NCBI RefSeq assembly: GCF_913776295.1
Contig: NZ_CAJYOJ010000010.1
Location: 48,079 to 112,078, forward strand
Direction: 5' to 3'
Origin: an uncultured Pedobacter sp.
GTDB taxonomy: Bacteria; Bacteroidota; Bacteroidia; Sphingobacteriales; Sphingobacteriaceae
Length of the DNA: 64,000 bases
The stretch's first letter is position 1. Every line of letters begins with the position of its first letter. The notes beneath the pieces were generated by a model. The model did no database searches. It was not told the DNA's origin and saw nothing but the letters and a program-made list of their open reading frames with translations. Positions 1 to 8,963 of the stretch are shown here, one piece after another. The position numbers were made by a program, and so were the translations under genes.

Positions 1-697
1 TCATATTGGCATTGCGGATGATAGGCTCTATTAAGGTGATATCCTGGGCAAATTCACCCAAACGATGTACATCAAAATATAATTTGTCCATTACGCTCAA
101 ACTCTCCTGATTTACAAAATAGGTTTGATAACCTACATTGCTGAAATTAAAAAGGTAATTAGGTTGATGTAAGAAAATTTTATTCAGGTAACAATCCGAT
201 CGGGTAGCAATTCCTTCGTGGTCATCATCACCGATATCAAATTGGTTATCAATGATTACCAGATCAACTTTCTGCTCTAAATCTTCATAACCCAGGTATT
301 GACCATAGGTTAAGTCTTGTCCACCGCCAATAATGATAGGGATAATGTCTTTTTTAATCAATTCAGAAACCACCATTTTAATGGCGATGTAAGTATCAGC
401 AATGGTTGCGCCATGTTTAATATTACCTAAATCGACAATCCGGCTCTTAAAAGCACCTTCATTCAATCTGTAAAATTTTTCTCTGAAATAGTCAGGGGCC
501 AAAGCACAGCCTTCATTATTAACAGCACCTCTACCATCAAGTACCCCAAAAATGGCCAGATCATAGGTGTTTTCCTCAAAATCAGGAAACGATTCGGTAT
601 AAATCTCCGCTTTTAGCCCTAACTGACTGGTAAAAAAACCTTGTTTAGGCGTAAAACTTTCAGGGTTTATGGGGGAAAAGAAATCCGTTAATGACAT
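1..697 (-). CDS. formimidoylglutamase / arginase-family hydrolase (3' end cut by window)
   Basis: The reading frame opens with ATG at 697 and runs off the window edge with no stop, giving about 232 residues. The start reads MSLTDFFSPINPES, a form common for Bacteroidota formimidoylglutamase-like proteins. The ureohydrolase fold shows in the segment IPIIIGGGQDLTYGQY and in DLVIIDNQFDIGDDDHE. In classical arginases the first is GGxHS (metal ligand His); here the matching place reads GGGQD, so this member may lack a normal manganese site. Members of this subgroup are often annotated as formimidoylglutamase but their activity is uncertain. The gene diverges from the epimerase at 769. The family call is good, the substrate is not settled. 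Confidence 0.75.
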   Translation of the reverse strand, partial: MSLTDFFSPINPESFTPKQGFFTSQLGLKAEIYTESFPDFEENTYDLAIFGVLDGRGAVNNEGCALAPDYFREKFYRLNEGAFKSRIVDLGNIKHGATIADTYIAIKMVVSELIKKDIIPIIIGGGQDLTYGQYLGYEDLEQKVDLVIIDNQFDIGDDDHEGIATRSDCYLNKIFLHQPNYLFNFSNVGYQTYFVNQESLSVMDKLYFDVHRLGEFAQDITLIEPIIRNANM

Positions 698-768
698 ATA
701 TTTAAAACTCTCGGCTCAAATATCTATTTTTGAATGCGTATTTCCACATATAGCCCGAAAAAAATAAA

Positions 769-1731
769 ATGATACTGGTAACCGGAGGAACTGGATTTTT
801 AGGATCTGAATTAATTAAGCAGTTAACCGATAAGGGTTTAGGTGTCAGGGCACTCAAGCGGGAGAAATCTAAAATCCCTGCTTTAATTGAAAATATTACT
901 TCGGTTGAATGGTTTGATGCCGATCTCAATGAACCTGCTGCTTTAGAAGATGCTTTTACCGGGATTACCAAAGTTTACCACTGCGCTGCATTCATATCCT
1001 TCAACCCGAAAGATAAAAAACAGCTTTTTCATGTAAATATAGAAGGCACATCGAACATGGTTAACCTTTGTGCCGAAAATAACTGCAGGTTATTGCATGT
1101 TAGTTCAGTTGCTGCACTGGGCAATGCAAAAAAAGGACATAAAATTACCGAAACAGATTTTTGGGAATATGATGCAAAAGCACATGCTTATGGTTTATCT
1201 AAATACGAAGGAGAAATGGAGGTTTGGCGGGGTATTTCTGAAGGATTAGATGCCATTATTGTTAACCCCTCTGTAATTATTGGTAAAAATGCGGGATTCG
1301 AAGGGAGCGGAGCAATTTTTAAATTGGTAAAAGACGGTTTTCCGTTTTACACCAATGGTGCTTCGGGTTTTGTGGATGTTGAAGATGTGGCCAAAGCGAT
1401 GATCCTGTTAATGGATACCGAAATTTCCGGAGAGCGGTATATCATTTCTGCAAATGATTACCATTATAAAGAGCTCTTCAGTGAAATTGCACAGGGATTT
1501 GGGGTGAAAGCGCCAACAAAAGAAGCAAAGCCCTGGATGCTCGGAATAGCCTGGAGGGCGCTAAAATTTGTGTCTGTATTTACGGGTAAACAGCCTTCCA
1601 TCACCAGAGATGCGGCGAAAAGCAGTTTAACCTTAAGCTATTACAGTAACCAGAAAGTAAAAACAGCAACAGGCATTAGCTTTAAGCCGGTTGCCGAAAG
1701 CATAAAAGAAATTACCCAACATTTAAGATAA
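769..1731 (+). CDS. NAD-dependent epimerase/dehydratase family protein
   Basis: This 320-residue protein has an extended short-chain dehydrogenase fold. The N-terminus carries the dinucleotide motif TGGTGFLG directly after the first strand (residues 5-12), and a YxxxK pair appears in AYGLSKYEGE with a preceding HVSSVAALG strand that supplies the catalytic Ser. Such proteins reduce or epimerise nucleotide sugars or reduce dihydroflavonol-like carbonyls; the substrate cannot be read from the sequence. Its stop overlaps the start of the next gene by one base (position 1731), so the two are co-transcribed and probably translationally coupled. Confidence 0.85.
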   Translation: MILVTGGTGFLGSELIKQLTDKGLGVRALKREKSKIPALIENITSVEWFDADLNEPAALEDAFTGITKVYHCAAFISFNPKDKKQLFHVNIEGTSNMVNLCAENNCRLLHVSSVAALGNAKKGHKITETDFWEYDAKAHAYGLSKYEGEMEVWRGISEGLDAIIVNPSVIIGKNAGFEGSGAIFKLVKDGFPFYTNGASGFVDVEDVAKAMILLMDTEISGERYIISANDYHYKELFSEIAQGFGVKAPTKEAKPWMLGIAWRALKFVSVFTGKQPSITRDAAKSSLTLSYYSNQKVKTATGISFKPVAESIKEITQHLR

Positions 1732-3032
1732 TGCCCAAACAGAAAGCCTATTACATCATTGATTTTGATAGTACCTTTACACAGGTAGAAGCCCTTGATG
1801 AACTTGCCCGAATTTCGCTAAAGAACCACCCTGATAAAGAGGCGATTTTCCAAAAAATTGAAGACTATACCAATTTTGCCATGGAAGGGAAACTTTCCTT
1901 TTCCGAAAGTTTGGCACAGCGTGTTAAACTGCTTGAGGCAAATGAAGATCATTTAAAACAGCTCATTAAACATTTAAAAAAGAAAGTATCTACTTCTTTT
2001 TCGCGTAATGCCGAGTTTTTCAAGAAACATGCAGATGAAGTGCTGATTGTTTCCGGCGGTTTTAAGGAGTTTATTACCCCGGTAGTAAGTCAATACCACA
2101 TTAAAAAGGAAAACATTTATGCCAATACCTTTGTAACCACCGGTGATGGCAAAATCATAGATTACGATCATGCCAATCCGTTAAGTGAAGAGGGGGGGAA
2201 AGTAAAATTGCTCCAGCACTTAAAACTTGAAGGCGAGCTATTTGGTATAGGTGATGGTTATTCCGATTTTCAGCTGCGCGAAAGCGGTATCATCAATAAA
2301 TTTTTTGCCTTTACTGAAAATATTGCCCGTGAAAGTATTGTTTCTAAAGCAGACCACGTCACACCCAGTTTCGACGAGTTTCTGTACGTAAATAATCTGC
2401 CGCGTGCCATTTCATATCCTAAAAATAGAATCCTCTGCCTGGTCATTGGTGAAGTTGATCCCTTAACCATTTCTATCCTTAAAAATGATGGCCTATCCAT
2501 TAGACATAAAACCTCTTTTGAGGATAAATATGTAAAAGATGTAGGAATCATCGTTTTAGCTGATGGTGAAAAAATAAGTAAAGAGCAATTGAAAAGTGCT
2601 GCTAAACTGAAAACCATTGGCTATTTAGGGAATGCAAAAAATAAAATAGATCTCAATTTGTGTACTACACAAGGTATTGTGGTTTTTGATGACCCTAAAA
2701 ACAACCCACGTAATATTAGTTTTATCCCGAAACGGGTTGCAGATTTTATGAACACCGGTGCAACCTATTTAAGCAGTAATTTTCCTAATCTGCAGTTGCC
2801 AAAAATTGATAAATCGCACCGTTTAATTCATATTCATAAAAATGTTCCGGGTATCATGGCGAAAATTAATACCGTTTTTGCCAAACACCATATTAACATC
2901 GTGAGCCAGTTTTTAATGACTAATCCTGAAATTGGCTACGCCATTACCGATATCAATACCGAATACGATAAACAATTGTTTAAATCGCTTAAAAAGATCG
3001 AGCAAACGATAAAGTTTAGGGTGCTTTATTAA
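1731..3032 (+). CDS. HAD phosphoserine phosphatase fused to a reduced SerA-like regulatory half
   Basis: Residues 1-220 are a HAD-IB phosphatase of the SerB type: DFDST at 11-15, the motif II Ser at 108 in SGGF, a motif III Lys near 157 and GDGYSD at 174-179, so all catalytic motifs are present. Residues 231-325 resemble the first part of 3-phosphoglycerate dehydrogenase (TIGYLGNAKNKIDL against IGCFCIGTNQVDL of E. coli SerA, recalled from memory). Residues 336-433 resemble the end of SerA, including the ACT domain (LIHIHKNVPGIMAKIN). The NAD-binding domain between these parts is missing. The protein therefore probably dephosphorylates phosphoserine, with the SerA remnant acting as a serine sensor or dimer interface rather than an enzyme. 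The phosphatase call is firm; the role of the second half is inferred. Confidence 0.85.
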   Translation: MPKQKAYYIIDFDSTFTQVEALDELARISLKNHPDKEAIFQKIEDYTNFAMEGKLSFSESLAQRVKLLEANEDHLKQLIKHLKKKVSTSFSRNAEFFKKHADEVLIVSGGFKEFITPVVSQYHIKKENIYANTFVTTGDGKIIDYDHANPLSEEGGKVKLLQHLKLEGELFGIGDGYSDFQLRESGIINKFFAFTENIARESIVSKADHVTPSFDEFLYVNNLPRAISYPKNRILCLVIGEVDPLTISILKNDGLSIRHKTSFEDKYVKDVGIIVLADGEKISKEQLKSAAKLKTIGYLGNAKNKIDLNLCTTQGIVVFDDPKNNPRNISFIPKRVADFMNTGATYLSSNFPNLQLPKIDKSHRLIHIHKNVPGIMAKINTVFAKHHINIVSQFLMTNPEIGYAITDINTEYDKQLFKSLKKIEQTIKFRVLY

Positions 3033-3056
3033 AAAGTATCTGGTTTCGTCATGCTG

Positions 3057-3074
3057 ATCCGATAGCGATCGGAT
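3057..3074. repeat. 18-bp palindrome, ATCCGAT-N4-ATCGGAT
   Basis: The sequence ATCCGATAGCGATCGGAT lies 25 bases after the phosphatase gene. The same palindrome with small centre changes recurs at 29511 and 39378, always outside genes. Confidence 0.7.
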
Positions 3075-3090
3075 TTATTTCAGCATCTAT

Positions 3091-3445
3091 TAATTATTGT
3101 CATTCTGAGGGATAATTTATTGGATAAAAATCAATATGAATGACGTATACATTTCTTTTTTTGCCCCAGGGCTAAGCCTTGCCTCGGCTACCGATGAAAA
3201 ATCGGTACAGGTCCGCCGCCGCCGAAGGGCTCTTTCTTTTTGATGTCAAAAAGAAACAAAAAACACCGGCTGAAAATTTTTCTTTAAAAGCCAGTAATAG
3301 GGCTTGGTCGGTGGAGTCCGAAAAATTTGTTAGGCCGGACTTAAGTAGAACAGAGACCCAGTGCGAAGGCCTTGTTGGATGGAAATGCATATTTCATAAG
3401 TGACTAATTATCAAATAACTAAAAATTAACGTCAATGGTACTTCC
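3091..3445 (+). repeat. dispersed repeat family B, copy 1
   Basis: This stretch of about 350 bases has an inverted homologue at 46849-47222. Matching landmarks are the start TGTCATTCTGAGGGAT, a GCCGAGG-containing module near 3175-3245, the block around 3300-3395 and the end AAAATTAACGTCAATGG. Open frames in it (for example 3179-3403) are byproducts of the repeat. It has no obvious terminal inverted repeats and encodes no transposase. Confidence 0.85.
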
Positions 3446-3836
3446 GCCCGGCCGGTCGGACGGGTGTTTCAGATTCTTTTACGCAAGACGAATTTCCCTT
3501 TGACTATGGCCCAGTCGAAATGTTGATTCTATTACTGAAATATCGGTCGGTATTTTTTCCTTGGAAATATAACTGCAAACCACACATTGATTGGTTAAAA
3601 AAAATGAAAGCAAAATAAATTAAACGTTATCATAACATTTAATTTAAAAATACTAACTTAGTATAAACAATGCAGTGCTTAATGCAATCATTGTAACTAA
3701 CCAAATTCATACGTCTAACCAGGAGAGGATCATGGATTCTCATGGAATTTAAGTTTAATAAATCAACTATACTGATATGCAGTCTATCCCGATGAATACC
3801 AAAAGTCAGATTCATTTTCAAGAAAACTGACCAATT
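3446..3836. other. intergenic leader upstream of the hybrid regulator
   Basis: No gene is visible. Positions 3446-3480 (CTTCCGCCCGGCCGG then a GTGTTTCAG stretch) recur near 39431-39465, so they belong to another short dispersed repeat. The remaining 350 bases are AT-rich and are the likely promoter and leader of the gene at 3837; no convincing promoter was found. Confidence 0.5.
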
Positions 3837-6800
3837 ATGCCAAAATCCCTGTTGTTATTATTCTTTTTGTTATTTATAACCGGGCGTACTAGAGCCGATC
3901 AATATAATGAGCGCCTGTTTGATATCAATGAAGGACTTTCCAATAATTCGGTAAGGTGTATATTTCAGGATCATTACGGTTTTATGTGGTTTGGTACTTA
4001 CGATGGACTGAACCGTTATGACGGGACTGTTGTTAAAGTGTTTCGAAACCGGCTTAAAGACGATCATTCAATCCCTCACAACTATATTTATTGCCTTGCA
4101 GAAGATGCAGAAAACAACATATGGGTTGGTACAGGTCAAGGCGCGGCCATATATAACGCCAAAAGTGGAAAATTTGCAACTGCTTACTACCTGTCAAACA
4201 AAGGAGATAAACCGTACAAATTAACGATTGCGGTGAACACAATAGTCCGTGACTCAAAAGGTAATTTATTTATTGGCACCAATGGAGCCGGATTGTTTTA
4301 TAAGGGCAAAAACGATAAATACCCCTGCCAAATATACAAGAGCGATAAAAACCAGCCACTCATCAATGCGAATATAACCAGTATAGCAGAGGGGGAGCAG
4401 AACAATATCTGGATTATGGTAAACGGGGTGGGACTCTACCATTTTGATGCAAAACAAAAAAAACTGGTTTTGATAAACGCCGAAACTAAGCTTACCAATT
4501 GTATGCTGGCAAAGGAAGATTATTTATGGGTTGGAACCAGGGAAGGCCTATATCGATATTCGGTTATTTACAGCAACAAAGCCCCAAAGGTGTCACCCGG
4601 AAAAAAGCTTGCCAACGGCAACATATTCTCACTCCTGCAAAATCCTGGATATAAACTCTGGATAGGAACGGAAGGCCGGGGTTTGTCTATTTTGGATTTA
4701 AAGACCTCACAAATTACTCAAACTAAACTCATACAGCATAGCGCTAACAATACCAGCGGCGAAACTATACCCTGTATGTATAGCGATAAGGATAACCGTA
4801 AATGGATTGCCAGATTAAATGGAGGCGTTGTGATTCTTGATAGCACCAAAAAGCACTTTCAGACATTTAAAAATAACCCACTAATCCAAAACAGCCTGAT
4901 CCACGATTATGTTTCCTGCCTGGCAGAGAAAGTTAATGGCGACATTTGGGTTGGAACAGATGGAGGTGGAATGAGCCTGTACTCTACAAAAGCAAATATT
5001 TTTACCCATTTCAGGCACGATCCAGGCAAACAAAATTCCTTAAGCAATAACATCGTTACGAGTATATTAATAGACAAAAAAGGTAATACCTGGATCAGCA
5101 CCTTTGGTGGAGGTATTAACAGGTATGATGAGCATACGAAATCTTTTAAGAGGTATCACTGCATTAACGACAGAGGCCCGGAAAGCAATTATATCTGGCT
5201 TATTTACCAGGACCATCAAGATATGATCTGGGCAACTGCGGTTGTTGATGGCGGCATATACAAATTAAATGCTCAAAGTGATCAGTTTGAACTCTTTGAT
5301 GCGAGCCTTTCCGACCTTAACACCATTAAAGAGGATTCTTTTCGGCAGCTTTGGGCGGGTACTTCAAATAATCTGGTAAAGATTGATAAACAAACGAAAA
5401 AACATATTTATTATCCTTTAGGCAAGCCGGTTAGGTCGATATTCGAAGATCGGAATAGAAACCTTTGGGTGGGAACTGAAGGCGGTGGCCTGATCCTGTT
5501 CGACAGGATAAAGGGTAAAATCAAGGAACAGTTTTCCGATGAGGAAGGTTTGTGCAACAATTCGGTGCTTAACATTCTTCAAGATGGCGATGGGTATCTT
5601 TGGCTCAGCACTTACAACGGTTTGTCCAGGTTTGATCCGGTACGTAAAACATTCAGTAATTATTACAGTGAAAATGGCCTTTCGAGCAACCAATTCTCTT
5701 GCAATGCGGCTTTGCACCTGAAATCCGGTGAGATGGCATTCGGCAGCGTTAAAGGTTTTACACTCTTTAGCCCTAAAACCTTTGCTTCAGATCAGGCTAA
5801 CCTCCCTCCTCCATATCTGTCATCAGTGTATGTAAATAACCGATTTATTGATGCAACCGATAAATTGGTGGATCAAACCCGGCGGGAACGGATTTACGAA
5901 TTAACTGTACCCTATAATGATGCAGTTTTATCGCTCACTTTCTCTGCCATTGATTTTACCGACAGAGGCAAAATTAAATTCGCATATCGTTTAGAGGGGG
6001 GGAATAACGGATGGATGGAAACTACAGCATCAACCCCTGTTACATTTCTCCGGCTAACAGATGGCAAATACATACTGCACGTTAAGCGCAATGATTACGT
6101 TGGCGGATGGGGAACAGAACATCGCCTGCTGATTATTAACGTACTTCCCCCCTGGTACCGTAGCTGGCTGGCCTATCTTTGCTATGCAATTCTTGGCTCC
6201 GCCATGATCTACGCTTACAATGGTTACAGAGTGCGACAGGCAAACCTGAGTTACGAAATCAAAACAGCCCAGATGAATGCACAAAAGGAAAAAGAACTGA
6301 ACGAGAAAAAGTTTGCTTTCTTTACCAATGTCTCGCACGAGTTTAGAACACCGCTAACACTGATCATCAATCCTTTAAAAGATTACATACAACATCATCC
6401 TGCTTCTGGCAGCAAGGGTGGGCTGGATCTTGTTTACCAAAATGCAAAACGCCTGCTGAAACTGGTAGACCAGTTACTGCTATTTCGAAAAGTTGGCGGG
6501 GAAAGCGAAGATTTAAGAATCTCAAAAATCCCTTTTTCCGAAATATGCAGAGAAGTTTATGTTGGTTTCTCCGGCCAGGCCGCATTAAAAAACTTAAATT
6601 ATGATTTTGTATGCCCCGATACGCACATTGAGCTATATGCCGATAGGGAAAAGATCCAGGCAATCCTTTACAACCTCATTTCAAACGCCATAAAATTTAC
6701 CAAGCCTAATGGCGAAATTAACATACAGTTGTGGGAAACAGAAAATTCAGTAGAACTGAGTATAAAAGACAACGGGATCGGTATCGACAGCCATGTTAAA

Positions 6801-7862
6801 GATAAACTGTTCGATCGGTTTTATCAGGTAGGAGACGATAATTCTGCATCAGGATTCGGTATCGGCCTGTATCTTGTAAAGCAATTTATGGATCAGCACG
6901 ATGCATTAATTTCTTATGAGAGCGGCGCCGGAAATGGCACGACATTCTTTCTGTCTTTCAAAAAAGGTAAAAGTCATTTTGGTAATCTTCCCGTTTATGA
7001 AGATGTTTCTTCAGAAACTTTTCAAAGCGAAGATCAGGTAAAACCAGAACCGCCCACATTAAAAACAGACCCAAATCTATTGCTAAGCACACAAGACCTT
7101 ATCTTAATCGTTGAAGATAATGAAGGTATCCGCGAATATATTCAGGGCATATTCAAGAACGACCACCTTGTTATTACCGCCTCCAGCGGAAAAGAGGGGC
7201 TTGAACAGGCCGTCCAACATTTGCCTGATGTCATCATCAGTGATATTATGATGGAGGATGGGAATGGACTAGAGCTATGCAGCGCCATTAAAAATAATCC
7301 CACACTTGGCCACATACCAGTGATTTTATTAACGGCATTGTCTGATGCTGAAAATCGCTTAAAGGGCACGCAATGTGGTGCGGACGACTATATTACCAAA
7401 CCTTTTGAAAAGGAATTATTATTGGCAAGGGTAAATGCTTTGCTTGAAAACCGAACCAAACTTCAACAATATTTTTATAACGAAATCACCTTCAAAAAAC
7501 AAAATTTCAAAATCTCACCTGAGTATCGCGAGTTTTTATCAAAATGCATTAAAATCATAGAGCAGAATATCGGCGATGAATCTTTTAACATAAAAAAGTT
7601 TTCGCAGGAAATTGGCATGAGCCATTCCGGCTTATACCGCAAGGTAAAATCTGTTTCGGGCCAATCAATTGCAGGCTTTATTCGCTTCATCCGACTCAGA
7701 AAATCTGCCGAACTTATGGTCGAATCCAATTATAGCATTAAAGAAATCGCCTGGGAAGTAGGCATCAACGATATCAAATATTTCCGTAAACAATTTAGCG
7801 CATTATTCGGAATGAATCCGTCTGATTATATTAAAACCTATCGAAATAAGCCTAAAAAATAA
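3837..7862 (+). CDS. hybrid two-component system sensor kinase/response regulator (HTCS)
   Basis: This 1341-residue protein combines a full two-component system. After a signal peptide (LLLLFFLLFITG) come many two-component-propeller repeats (for example GFMWFGTYDGLNRYDG and NIWVGTGQG), a Y_Y_Y domain near 690-770, and one membrane helix near 776-795. The kinase region has the phospho-acceptor His834 in NVSHEFRTPLT, then NLISNAIKFT, DNGIGI and GFGIGLYL. The receiver carries VEDNE and the phospho-acceptor Asp1136 in SDIMM, with TKPF later. An AraC-type DNA-binding domain closes the protein (about 1232-1335). In Bacteroidota such proteins sense an oligosaccharide in the periplasm and switch on the neighbouring utilisation locus, here the susC gene at 8964. 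All key residues are present. Confidence 0.95.
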   Translation: MPKSLLLLFFLLFITGRTRADQYNERLFDINEGLSNNSVRCIFQDHYGFMWFGTYDGLNRYDGTVVKVFRNRLKDDHSIPHNYIYCLAEDAENNIWVGTGQGAAIYNAKSGKFATAYYLSNKGDKPYKLTIAVNTIVRDSKGNLFIGTNGAGLFYKGKNDKYPCQIYKSDKNQPLINANITSIAEGEQNNIWIMVNGVGLYHFDAKQKKLVLINAETKLTNCMLAKEDYLWVGTREGLYRYSVIYSNKAPKVSPGKKLANGNIFSLLQNPGYKLWIGTEGRGLSILDLKTSQITQTKLIQHSANNTSGETIPCMYSDKDNRKWIARLNGGVVILDSTKKHFQTFKNNPLIQNSLIHDYVSCLAEKVNGDIWVGTDGGGMSLYSTKANIFTHFRHDPGKQNSLSNNIVTSILIDKKGNTWISTFGGGINRYDEHTKSFKRYHCINDRGPESNYIWLIYQDHQDMIWATAVVDGGIYKLNAQSDQFELFDASLSDLNTIKEDSFRQLWAGTSNNLVKIDKQTKKHIYYPLGKPVRSIFEDRNRNLWVGTEGGGLILFDRIKGKIKEQFSDEEGLCNNSVLNILQDGDGYLWLSTYNGLSRFDPVRKTFSNYYSENGLSSNQFSCNAALHLKSGEMAFGSVKGFTLFSPKTFASDQANLPPPYLSSVYVNNRFIDATDKLVDQTRRERIYELTVPYNDAVLSLTFSAIDFTDRGKIKFAYRLEGGNNGWMETTASTPVTFLRLTDGKYILHVKRNDYVGGWGTEHRLLIINVLPPWYRSWLAYLCYAILGSAMIYAYNGYRVRQANLSYEIKTAQMNAQKEKELNEKKFAFFTNVSHEFRTPLTLIINPLKDYIQHHPASGSKGGLDLVYQNAKRLLKLVDQLLLFRKVGGESEDLRISKIPFSEICREVYVGFSGQAALKNLNYDFVCPDTHIELYADREKIQAILYNLISNAIKFTKPNGEINIQLWETENSVELSIKDNGIGIDSHVKDKLFDRFYQVGDDNSASGFGIGLYLVKQFMDQHDALISYESGAGNGTTFFLSFKKGKSHFGNLPVYEDVSSETFQSEDQVKPEPPTLKTDPNLLLSTQDLILIVEDNEGIREYIQGIFKNDHLVITASSGKEGLEQAVQHLPDVIISDIMMEDGNGLELCSAIKNNPTLGHIPVILLTALSDAENRLKGTQCGADDYITKPFEKELLLARVNALLENRTKLQQYFYNEITFKKQNFKISPEYREFLSKCIKIIEQNIGDESFNIKKFSQEIGMSHSGLYRKVKSVSGQSIAGFIRFIRLRKSAELMVESNYSIKEIAWEVGINDIKYFRKQFSALFGMNPSDYIKTYRNKPKK

Positions 7863-8963
7863 AATATCGAAAGTGTTATTCCGCTAACGATTGCTATCGG
7901 CGAATATTATAAAATTGCTCCGTTTCTCAAATCCAACCTGATGCAAGCTTAGGGTTTCTCCCACTACCCTACCATTGACTGCCCCTTAAAAATGGCGTCG
8001 TTATGAAGTGAAATGACGATGCATGTCTGCAACAGACAGGCTATCTTTCACGGGGATGACCTTACCGTAAAGTTGCTTTTGCGAAAAAGCGGCACAGCTT
8101 GCCGCCTGGAAAAATCTTCCTGCGACGAATACACCCTGGAGAGGTTTACATCCATAAACGTTATCATTATTTGTACTGATATTATCCTGCAAATTGCTTC
8201 TTGCACCGGCAATGTTTGCGCGAACAGCCTAACCACTATATCATACTACCTTTAACCTCCCCAGCCAGCAAACAGATACATTCCTTATGGGAGGTTAAAG
8301 TACCTGTAATCTGTAGCCTCATAGCTAATGATCAAAACTCAAATCGGTCGATCTTGGATTCGTGTAAAGCCCATAAGCCTTCCACTCTAACAACTAATTT
8401 TAAAAAAACAGAAAAGATTAAAGTACATTTTTTCAAGATTATTTTTACCTAAATGATCGCCGTTTCAGGACCGCAAAAAAACTTAAACCATGCAAACCTG
8501 AACCCAAAATCGGGTTTATTAAAAAAGCCATTATAAAAAGCGCTTTAAATAGGCTCAGAAGCAAAAATTGGCGATTTACACCCTCTTATTTGACCGATTT
8601 ATTCCCTCGCCAAACATCATGTCGTGCTAGCTTAGTCGTTCATAAAATGATTATAAACCAAATTTAACTGAATCCTTTTATTAGCAAATACCACGGTAGG
8701 AAAATTCAATAGTGCTTTACCTATTCGTTGGGATTAACCGGCTGTATGCAGATCTTAAAACCTTTGTCAGAAATACAGCCATTTAACCAGATATAAAAAA
8801 ATACCGGCGCGAACCAAACAGACTAGTGATCGTGATATTCTGGTTTGCAATCTATAAAAAACCAAATTATGAACCCTTTAAAAGCCCATGTATGAAAAGA
8901 TAATGTATCGCTAATCTTCAATGACCCCAAATCATAATTATTAAACTCCAAACAGCACAATAT
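7863..8963. other. 1.1-kb non-coding region between HTCS and susC
   Basis: No credible gene was found: the open frames here are short, overlap each other on both strands and resemble nothing. This is the place where the AraC domain of the upstream regulator would bind to switch on the uptake operon. A perfect -7 box (TAnnTTTG) was not found; AACCTTTG near 8758-8765 is a one-mismatch candidate with no -33 partner. Confidence 0.6.

Noticed and set aside
3179..3403. Open frames of 72-74 codons on both strands
   Set aside because: They lie inside repeat family B, and the inverted copy at 46882-47103 gives matching frames; they translate repeat DNA.
8001..8452. Four overlapping short frames upstream of susC
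   Set aside because: They overlap on opposite strands, have no plausible products and sit in a control region.
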